Below, one piece after another: positions 41,501 to 51,500 of a DNA stretch of 64,000 bases; the first letter of the stretch is position 1; each line of letters starts with the position of its first letter. Location: positions 2,288,338 through 2,352,337 of the forward strand of contig NC_049992.1 of NCBI RefSeq assembly GCF_000003815.2, given 5' to 3'. Source of the DNA: Branchiostoma floridae (taxonomy: Eukaryota > Chordata > Leptocardii > Amphioxiformes > Branchiostomatidae). The notes under the pieces were generated by a model, which did no database searches, had not been told where the DNA came from, and saw nothing but the letters and a program-made list of their open reading frames with translations. A program made the position numbers and the translations under genes.

Positions 41501-44500
41501 GAAATAATTGAAATTTGTCTATCTTGAACTTGAAGCCTGTAGCAGGTGAAAGGTCACCATTACAGACATGCGCAGAATTAGCATTTTGATGCCATAGAAG
41601 ATGGCTTGCAAAAGTAAGTGTAAGAAGCCTTTTTGTTGGGAAATGTTGGCATTTTGGAGCTGGAAATTATGGTCAGGTATTCTGGCTATTTTATTTTGTG
41701 AGAAAAATAAGCTTTCTACCATGTTTGGAGTGTTTTAGACAGTCTAGAGTATGTATAGTTTGGGTGTTATCAGGGAGGTCAGAGGTCACCAGAGTTTCTT
41801 ATTTTGTTTGTGGGGGCGCATTGCACCGAACCGAATGTTTTCAAAATCGCCATATGCACTCTTTAGAAGTCAGATTTGCCTGCCAATGTGAGATTTTCAC
41901 CAACTAAACCTTAGGTAGGTGACTTTTGACAGCCTTTTCCCTACATTTTATGCATGCAACAGGTGCCAGCCAGCCATTGGAGGTCTGTAACCTTACAGCA
42001 TTTTCATATGGGTTTGAAGTTCAAGGTAGACAAGTGTCGGTCACTTCGAGTGATGCGAGGCAGGGTCGTTACAAATTTCAAAGACTTCCCGGAGACCGTT
42101 CTCCCAGTAACAGTCCCCTGGGAGTTGTTAACTCATGTGTCACGAGGGCTATGGTGGAGGTCCAAGACTATGGTTTGTCTCAATATTGCTTTGCAAAAAG
42201 TGGCACTTAGAAGGAAGAAATGGTATAATCTGCTACCCCAGACAGAAAGAGGCTACTGTTCCTCAATTTAGGCACCTAAATTTGTATATAAAAGCTGCTA
42301 GGCTACACTTTCAAGCATTTACTGACAGTGCATACTGTGCACAGAATGGGGGGGGGGGGGTGTAGAGGAGCCATTGTGGCTTATATTTCCCCTGAAATTG
42401 GTAATGTGACCCCGGGGCAAGCTTCAATTAACTCATTTGACTTAGAATAAGTTAGATTCATTGAGAAATTCTTCCATTTTAATACTTTTTTGTCCTTTTT
42501 GTCAGTTTTTCAACTTTTTGTATCCTTTGGCTATATATTGCAATATGTACACTCATCAAGTGCTTACAGGTCTAAACTAACAGCATTTTAGTACTGATTC
42601 AGGAGCCTAAATGGAGGTAGAGTAGTCCCCTTGTGTCAAGGTGAGCAGTTTTCAACTCCCTTTCCTTTGATTGTCACTTTTTGCCAAATGACAAGGGACC
42701 TGTCCATATAGACTCAGACCACTGTCACAGCATTGAGGACAGCTCTCTAACACCTGTTATCCAAGCTATTCCCAAGAGACTATTCTTTGTCAGAAATCTT
42801 TGAAACTCAGGCTAATACTGAGCAACCCTTTTCCGCACCATGTGAAATAATTGAAATTTGTCTATCTTGAACTTGAAGCCTGTAGCATTACAGCATTTTC
42901 ATATGGGTTTGAAGTTCAAGGTAGACAAGTGTCGGTCACTTCGAGTGATGCGAGGCAGGGTCGTTACAAATTTCAAAGACTTCCCGGAGACCGTTCTCCC
43001 AGTAACAGTCCCCTGGGAGTTGTTAACTCATGTGTCACGAGGGCTATGGTGGAGGTCTAAGACTATGGTTTGTCTCAATATTGCTTTGCAAAAAGTGGCA
43101 CTTAGAAGGAAGAAATGGTATAATCTGCTACCCCAGACAGAAAGAGGCTACTGTTCCTCAATTTAGGCACCTAAATTTGTATATAAAAGCTGCTAGGCTA
43201 CACTTTCAAGCATTTACTGACAGTGCATACTGTGCACAGAATGGGGGGGGGGGGGGGTGTAGAGGAGCCATTGTGGCTTATATTTCCCCTGAAATTGGTA
43301 ATGTGACCCCGGGGCAAGCTTCAATTAACTCATTTGACTTAGATTCATTGAGAAATTCTTCCATTTTAATACTTTTTTGTCCTTTTTGTCAGTTTTTCAA
43401 CTTTTTGTATCCTTTGGCTATATATTGCAATATGTACACTCATCAAGTGCTTACAGGTCTAAGCTAACAGCATTTTAGTACTGATTCAGGAGCCTAAATG
43501 GAGGTAGAGTAGTCCCCTTGTGTCAAGGTGAGCAGTTTTCAACTCCCTTTCCTTTGATTGTCACTTTTTGCCAAATGACAAGGGACCTGTCCATATAGAC
43601 TCAGACCACTGTCACAGCATTGAGGACAGCTCTCTAACACCTGTTATCCAAGCTATTCCCAAGAGACTATTCTTTGTCAGAAATCTTTGAAACTCAGGCT
43701 AATACTGAGCAACCCTTTTCCGCACCATGTGAAATAATTGAAATTTGTCTATCTTGAACTTGAAGCCTGTAGCAGGTGAAAGGTCACCATTACAGACATG
43801 CGCAGAATTAGCATTTTGATGCCATAGAAGATGGCTTGCAAAAGTGAGTGTAAGAAGCCTTTTTGTTGGGAAATGTTGGCATTTTGGAGCTGGAAATTAT
43901 GGTCAGGTATTCTGGCTATTTTATTTCGTGAGAAAAATAAGCTTTCTACCATGTTTGGAGTGTTTTAGACAGTCTAGAGTATGTATAGTTTGGGTGTTAT
44001 CAGGGAGGTCAAAGGTCACCAGAGTTTCTTATTCTGTTTGTGGGGGCGCATTGCGCCGAACCGAATGTTTTCAAAATCGCCATATGCACTCTTTAGAAGT
44101 CAGATTTGCCTGCCAATGTGAGATTTTCACCAACTAAACCTTAGGTAGGTGACTTTTGACATCCTTTTTCCTACATCTTATGCATGCAACAGGTGCCTGG
44201 CAGCCATAAGAGGTCTGTACCCTAAGCAAGTTTTTTTCTGAAAAAAATAATGTGAATTGTTGATAGAATCAACATGTGAACAAACAATTAAAGTGTAACC
44301 AAACAAAAGTGCAGAAATCAGGAGGAAAAAACACACATTTTAACTCACTTGTTCAAGTTACCCTGCCAACTGTGAGCCTCACATCATCTTATGGACAAAA
44401 CAAAATAAAGACATGAACAGAAAAAATTGTGCAACAAATATCAACATAAAAATGTAAATAAACATTATCATGAAGTACTACATGTAGCATGAAATAGTAT

Positions 44501-45216
44501 ACATGCAAATTGATCCTATATGAATTTAGCTGGCAAACATGGTTAAGTGTACTCTAGTTTTAGCACTCATTATAAATCATGATCTTATTCTGTTGTTAAT
44601 TGGCAAACCGAGGATCTAATTGAAAATCAATAATTAATTCCAAAATGGCACCTGGGATTTCACGTACGAAATACAGCCAATACAGAAATGCACATCTAGA
44701 TCTACCAACTATCATATAGAATGTATAGAAAGTCTGGTGGATTTGTTAATTTCATGATTTCTTACTAAATATCTGCAACAGATTCAAAACAAAAACGACT
44801 TATAAAAGCTAGATGATGTTGGTCGATTTTTCTAATCCTAACGTTACATATACTAGTAAGTTGCCATAAAATACGCTAGTCTGAAATTTCAAACTGTTCT
44901 TAATTACCTTAAAACAGCTGTACTAGAGTGCACTAGGTTTTACATACAAGTATGCATGCAGACAAAAGAAATCAAGATAACCAAAAAACAACAACGCCAC
45001 CCCTTCGCCGTCATAAGCTGGGTGGCACAGCTGACATGAAAACATTCATGTTTAAACGCATAAATTACACTTAATCAGCTCAAAATCACCACATATGGAT
45101 CAGTACTCACAGTAGTACGTGCAAACATTATTCTGGTGTGATTCACAGCAACAAAGACAGGCGAAAACCGAGAAAACAAGAGCGAAAACTGCAAAATTTA
45201 TTCCTACGGCAGCCAT
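38547..45216 (-). CDS. secreted folate-receptor-like cysteine-rich protein, probably GPI-anchored
   Basis: There are three exons on the minus strand: 45111-45216 (ATG at 45216-45214), 39502-39703 and 38547-38814 (TGA at 38549-38547), with phases 1 and 2 that join exactly, giving 191 aa. Residues 1-27 are a signal peptide (FAVFALVFSVFACLCCC). The mature part has 13 cysteines, including NNCCCRR, QKCRNVLNYMMCYFC and HICGRFCELVYREC, the spacing seen in folate receptor/riboflavin-binding (Folate_rec) domains. The last about 18 residues are hydrophobic (VGLALLVLMLNF) after a Gly-rich linker, as in GPI-anchor signals. It is shorter than vertebrate folate receptors (about 250 aa) and folate-contact residues cannot be assigned, so ligand binding is open. 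Intron 1 (5.4 kb) holds the 1.34-kb repeat array, and intron 2 holds copies of the exon 2 end. Confidence 0.85.
38898..38965 (-). repeat. degenerate copy of the exon 3 acceptor and start (folate-receptor-like gene)
   Basis: TACACTAGCTCACATAACC and the following AAATATAAAAATCAT tail resemble, in order, TACACAAGCTCACAGAACC and the TAAATATAAAAG tail at 38770-38835, which span the exon 3 start. It lies about 128 bases upstream of the real acceptor in the transcript. Many substitutions are present. Confidence 0.6.
39113..39480 (-). repeat. four tandem copies of the exon 2 end plus donor (folate-receptor-like gene)
   Basis: Copies at about 39113-39172, 39192-39252, 39302-39362 and 39391-39455 match the real exon 2 end at 39502-39555. 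The exon part reads CYFCSPEQYLWYYE in the best copy (39302-39362). Three of the four retain a GTAAGT donor; the farthest has lost it. Spacing is about 90-110 bases with (AAAC)n linkers. Confidence 0.85.
40197..44222. repeat. near-identical large tandem array, 1344-bp period, pattern A-B-A-B-B-A
   Basis: Module A (about 450 bp, starting GTGAAAGGTCACCATTACAG) occurs at 40203, 41547 and 43777. Module B (about 890 bp, starting TTACAGCATTTTCATATGGG) occurs at 40649, 41993 and 42889. A+B gives an exact 1344-bp offset. The second B-B junction lacks A. Copies differ at only scattered positions. Each B contains a 102-105-codon open frame with no recognised domain and a G homopolymer. The array fills most of intron 1 of the folate-receptor-like gene. 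It could be real and recent, or an assembly artefact. Confidence 0.9.
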
Positions 45217-45561
45217 GATGGATTCCCATCATCCTCTTGTAATGAACGAGTCTATTGTGACAAAAAGGGACAAAAGATGACTTCGAAAAGTTCACTGAAA
45301 ACCTTCTGATACATTAACAAAAACTATTTTGTGTCTAAAAACATCTTTACTGCTCCAAAAAATATTTTGTTGTATTTTGATTATAGTTAGAGGTTCTAAA
45401 GTAAATTTATCTTATTCTTACCCGCACCCCTAAATAAAAGATGACTGGGCCAAATATCACTGACCTTTGGCCCGCCAGCTGTTCAACGAGAGTATCAAAG
45501 TACAAGATCACGAAAAAGGTGGGGTCTTTTTCAGCAAAAAACTGAGATTTTGCTCACAAAA
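45217..45561. promoter_or_regulatory. putative bidirectional promoter between the folate-receptor-like gene and ALG3
   Basis: The two start codons (45216 on minus, 45562 on plus) are only 345 bases apart and point away from each other. No TATA box or CpG-rich block stands out by eye, and the stretch is AT-rich in the middle. A shared promoter is inferred from the spacing alone. Confidence 0.5.
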
Positions 45562-48500
45562 ATGCCAGCCGTTTCTTCATCTTCGGGGCGACCGTCTCGT
45601 CCGAAGTCTAAGGAAGGCTTCAAGCTGTCCAAGGCGCTGTCTAAGATGTCTCGGAGCGTCTTGAAGACGTCTAAGGAGCTTTACGCGGAGCTTCCTCGCG
45701 TGGCTGTGGAGCCTTCCTACACGTGGCTGGTGGCGGGACTGCTGTTCTGTCTGGAGATCGTTCTTAACGTCTTCATCATTCTCAGAGTTAACTGTGAGTT
45801 CTGAGACATTTCCGTATTTTTGATATTCTTTGCATATATTGCAACAAACAAAAATAAACACGCATTTTTGGTGCACTAAACTGTGCCAAAAGATGTGTTG
45901 GACTTACTGAAGAAAATTCATGGTTTGAGCTGTGCATGTGCAGCAAGTTGCATTGTTAAAAAAGGTTTTTAACGTCCATGATTGGTGTAATGCTTAGTTC
46001 ACCTTTATTCGCGGGGAACCTATATCCGTTGTTTATGAAAATCATATCTAGTAGAATATCGAAGTACGGTGACAAAATTATCAGCTGGTTGATAGCAGTC
46101 ACTTCCAAAGGAAGAGGAAGCGAGGTACAACTTGGTTTCAAGCTGCAATGCTTGAAAATATTGCAATTTGGACCACCGACCTTCGACTTGATACCCCAAG
46201 ATACCCTGTTTCTAAAAACAACGGATATAGGTTCCCCACGAATAAAGGTGAACTAGCGTAACTGTTATTGAAATGTTTTCCTCCATGTTGCAGATACAGA
46301 GATAGACTGGGTTGCGTACATGCAGGAAGTGGAGGGGGTCATCAACGGGACGTACGACTACATGCAGCTGAGGGGGGACACAGGGCCGCTGGTGTGAGTG
46401 TTTGTTTGTTTGTTTAAATCTCCATTGGCAGCTGTGAGGGGCAGACATCTCGAAGCAGATGTACTTAAGGAACCCTAGGGAGGAAGTCTTAAAGCATGAA
46501 GCCTTGGTTCTAGAAGATCTAGTCCTCAACTCATTTCTCCAAGACAAGCACTATTAACCCTCAGGCATGGGGAAAGCAGCTCCATTGAAACTGATCTTAC
46601 CAGTATTAGACAGATTGCAATTGTTTGTATGACCTAAACACGGTTGCAATAAAAACATGATTACCCTTTGCAAAGCAGAAGAGATGTGTTTGTTTCTAAT
46701 GCTCAGTCAGTGTCTTATAAATGATATAAAACCCTGTTCCCAGTTACCCTGCAGGTTTTGTGTATGTGTTCGGTGTGCTGTACTACATCTGATAGAAACC
46801 CTGTTTCCCAGTTACCCTGCAGGTTTTGTGTATGTGTTTGGTGTGCTGTACTACATCTGATACAAACCCTGTTTCCCAGTTACCCTGCAGGTTTTGTGTA
46901 TGTGTTCGGTGTGCTGTACTACATCTGATATAAAACCCTGTTTCCCAGTTACCCTGCAGGTTTTGTGTATGTGTTCGGTGTGCTGTACTACATCTGATAT
47001 AAAACCCTGTTTCCCAGTTACCCTGCAGGTTTTGTGTATGTGTATGTGTTTGGTGTGCTGTACTACATCTGATATAAAACCCTGTTTCCCAGTTACCCTG
47101 CAGGATTTGTGTATGTGTTCGGTGTGCTGTACTACATCTGATATAAAACCCTGTTCCCCAGTTACCCTGCAGGTTTTGTGTATGTGTTCGGGGTGCTGTA
47201 CTACATCTGTTAGAAAACCCTGTTTCCCAGTTACCCTGCAGGTTTTGTGTATGTGTTTGGTGTGCTGTACTACATCATTCTGATAGAAACTCTGTTTCCC
47301 AGTTACCCTGCAGGTTTTGTGTATGTGTTCGGTGTGCTGTACTACATCTGATATAAAACCCTGTTTCCCAGTTACTCTGCAGGATTAGTGTATGTGTTCG
47401 GTGTGCTGTACTACATCTGATAGAAACCCTGTTTCCCAGTTACCCTGCAGGTTTTGTGTATGTGTTCGGTGTGCTGTACTACATCTGATATAAAACCCTG
47501 TTTCCCAGTTACCCTGCAGGTTTTGTGTATGTGTATGTGTTTGGTGTGCTGTACTACATCTGATATAAAACCCTGTTCCCCAGTTACCCTGCAGGTTTTG
47601 TGTATGTGTTCAGTGTGCTGTACTACATCTGATATAAAACCCTGTTTCCCAGTCACCCTGCAGGATTTGTGTATGTGTTCGTTGTGCTGTACTACATCTG
47701 TTAGAAACCCTGTTTCCCAGTTACCCTGCAGGTGTGTGTGTTTGGTGTGCTGTACTACATCTGATATAAAACCCTGTTTCCCAGTCACCCTGCAGGATTT
47801 GTGTATGTGTTCGGTGTGCTGTACTACATCTGATATAAAACCCTGTTTCCCAGTTACCCTGCAGGATTTGTGTATGTGTTCGGTGTGCTATACTAATATA
47901 AAACCCTGTTTCCCAGTTACCCTGCAGGTTTTGTGTATGTGTTCGGTGTGCTGTACTACATCTGATATAAAACCCTGTTTCCCAGTTACCCTGCAGGTTT
48001 TGTGTATGTGTTCTGTGTGCTGTACTACATCTGATATAAAACCCTGTTCCCAGTTACCCTGCAGGTTTTGTGTATGTGTTCGGTGTGCTGTACTACATCT
48101 GATAGAAACCCTGTTTCCCAGTTACCCTGCAGGTTTTGTGTATGTGTTCTGTGTGCTGTACTACATCTGATATAAAACCCTGTTCCCCAGTTACCCTGCA
48201 GGTTTTGTGTATGTGTTCGGTGTGCTGTACTACATCTGATATAAAACCCTGTTTCCCAGTTACCCTGCAGGTTTTGTGTATGTGTTTGGTGTGCTGTACT
48301 TCATCTGATATAAAGACCTGTTTCCCAGTTACCCTGCAGGTTTTGTGTATGTGTTCGGTGTGCTGTACTACATCTGATAGAAACTCTGTTTCCCAGTTAC
48401 CCTGCAGGTTTTGTGTATGTGTTCGGTGTGCTATACTGATATAAAACCCTGTCTCCCAGTTACCCTGCAGGTTTTGTGTATGTGTTCGGTGTGCTGTACT

Positions 48501-51500
48501 ACATCTGATATAAAACCCTGTCTCCCAGTTACCCTGCAGGTTTTGTGTATGTGTTCGGTGTGCTGTACTACATCACGGGTCACGGAGCCAACATCCGCCT
48601 GGCGCAGTTCATCTTTGCTGGGTTCTACCTGGTCCTGCTGGGGCTGGTCTTTAGGATATACCACAGAACGCTCAAGGTGGGAACTCAAATGTAGCAAGTT
48701 GTATGGGACTTAGTTGTTACATATCTTCTTCATCACTGCGGAGACATATATGTAAGACCTTATCCCTTTTCCTTACTTCTGGTTCTGTCCTGCACCACGG
48801 GCTGATCAAGCTGATTGCCAGGTCAGAGCCTGAGAAGCTGTATCAGCGTCACCACAAAATCTATGGATTACAACTTTACAACTTTGTTCTTTACATAACA
48901 TCAACTCAAGGCCCATCAAACTACCCCAAGGCTAAAAACTGCCATGGTCCTACGTAGTTAAAGCAAACATAGTCACAAAGTTCCAATGATTATGTAACCT
49001 CCTGTGGTACCACCCTTTACAGGCTTGATGCAGTTGCTGGTTTGCACCAAACGACTTGTCACACCTTAAAAGTTAAACCATACATATCTAATTGCCATTG
49101 CAAACTGATACACCTAATGAATAGGAAATGCATGTAATGTTGACTTATTCCCCGCAGGTGCCCCCGTACGCGTTCCTGTTCATGTGCGGCGCCTCGTACC
49201 GGATCCACTCCATCTTCGTGCTGCGCCTGTTTAACGACCCGGTCGCCATGCTGTTCCTCTACCTGTCAATCAACCTGTTCCTGGACAAGCACTGGGCCTG
49301 GGGCTGCTTCTGGTACAGGTGAGATAATATCTACCTGTCAGGTAAACTGTGCAGGTGAGACAAGCACTGGGCCTGGGGCTGCTTCTGGTACAGGTGAGAC
49401 AAGCATTGGGCATGGGGCTGCTTCTGGTACAGGTGAGATGATACCTACAGGTACTGTACAGGTGAGACAAACACGGGGCATCGGCTGCTTCTGGTACAGG
49501 TGAGACAATATCTACAGGTAAACTCTACAGGTGAGACAAACATTGGGCCTGGGGCTGCTTCTGGTACAGGTGAGACAAGCACTGGGCATGGGGCTGCTTC
49601 TGGTACAGGTGAGACAATATCTACTGGTGAACTGTGCAGGTGAGACAAGCACTGGGCATGGGCTGCTTCTGGTACAGGTGAGACAAGCACTGGGCATGGG
49701 CTGCTTCTGGTACAGGTGAGACAATATCTACTGGTGAACTGTGCAGGTGAGACAAGCACTGGGCATGGGATGCTTCTGGTACAGGTGAGACAATGTCTAC
49801 AGTTAAACTCTACAGGTGAGACAAGCACTGGGCATGGGCTGCTTCTGATACAGGTGAGACAATATCTACAGGTACTGTGCAGGTGAGACAAGCACTGGGG
49901 CTGGGGCTGCTTCTGGTACAGGTGAGACAGTGTCTTCAGGTACTGTACATGTGAGACAAACACTGGGCATGGGGCTGCTTCTGGTACAGGTGAGACAAGC
50001 ACTGGGCATGGGGATGCTTCTGGTACAGGTGAGACAGTGTCTACAGGTACTGTACAGGTGAGACAAGCACTGGGCATGGGGATGCTTCTGGTACAGGTGA
50101 GACAATATCTACAGGTACTGTACAGGTGAGACAAGCACTGGGGCTGGGGCTGCTTCTGGTACAGGTGAGACAGTGTCTTCAGGTACTGTACATGTGAGAC
50201 AAGCACTGGGCATGGGGATGCTTCTGGTACAGGTGAGACAAGCACTGGGCATGGGGATGCTTCTGGTACAGGTGAGACAGTGTCTACAGGTACTGTACAT
50301 GTGAGACAAGCACTGGGCATGGGGATGCTTCTGGTACAGGTGAGACAAGCACTGGGCATGGGGATGCTTCTGGTACAGGTGAGACAAGCACTGGGCCTGG
50401 GGCTGCTTCTGGTACAGGTGAGCACTCTTCCAGTGCCGTGGTGTTAGTCTAAATGGTTCTGGGTATCAGCCCACTGCCCTGATAGCCTCAAAAAAGTTAT
50501 GGGACTGTCTTAGCCTTTTTTACCTCCTGGGGTAGCCTCAAATACACATTGGACTTGTTAAAGGGGCATTCCACTCCAGAAGGGCGTGATGTTTTTCAAT
50601 AGATAATGTGTCAATGAATACATAATCAGCCGAATTTTGTGGAATTCACCTTGGAATAAATTACGCGATGTGTGTTTTGTAAAACAAAATGACACTCACT
50701 AAATAAACCCATGCAGACCCTACCAATGCATTCCCTATACGTGTAGACACTTCCTTTATCGTGAATAATTTTGGCATAAATGAGGGGCGCTAAGCACACC
50801 AAGAAGTTCAATTGTTAACAAGATATCAAAGAACACATAACAAGACGTATCTTTCTTAGCGCCCCTGAAATTAGCTTTGTAACCTTACCTAAAAATTTTG
50901 CATTGTATTCAGCCATAGGATTAATTCAATTAGCGGATACTTGGGGAGTTTAGTACTACAATAGTAGAAGACTGAATGCTTTTGAGGAACGTGGAGTGAT
51001 GTGAAGTAGTATGTATTTATTACTTCCTAAAATTAATATCTATCGGAAAATAACACTCCTGTGTGGAGTGGAATGCCCCTTTAAGGAGCTCTGTTTTTTT
51101 TTTGTCTATGTCATTTCCTCCTGGCCTTTTAATTTGATGTCTCATCCATCCCTCCTTCTCCAAACATTTGCTTTCCTTCTGCTTTTTAAACTCACTTCCT
51201 TGCGCTGTAAATGTTAAGTCTTACGAAGTTGAATAAGCATTTATTAAGAAATGTTTTCCAATCTTTTCCACAGTTTTGCAGTCTCCATCAAGATGAACGT
51301 TCTCCTGTTTGCTCCCGGCCTACTTCTGCTGTTGCTAACGGAGCTGGGGGTGGTCAAGACTGTTGCTAGGCTGGCCATCTGTGCTGGGCTACAGGTGTGT
51401 AACTAGGTGCGGTCAAAACCGTTGCTAGGCTGGCCATCTGTGCTAGGTTGCAGGTGAGTGTAACTAGGTGTGGTCAAAACTGTTGCTAGGCTGACCATCT

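Noticed and set aside
46894..48713. Long plus-strand open frames (129, 238 and 102 codons) and minus-strand frames in ALG3 intron 2
   Set aside because: They are periodic translations of the acceptor minisatellite, whose unit length is close to a multiple of three. Only the last copy belongs to exon 3.
46728..50418. CRISPR-like appearance of regularly spaced repeats
   Set aside because: This is eukaryotic DNA; the units are direct tandem copies of exon borders without unique spacers or cas genes.
49445..50425. 326-codon minus-strand frame with repeated [17 protein letters not shown] words
   Set aside because: It is the antisense reading of the exon 4 donor array and has no start context or domain.
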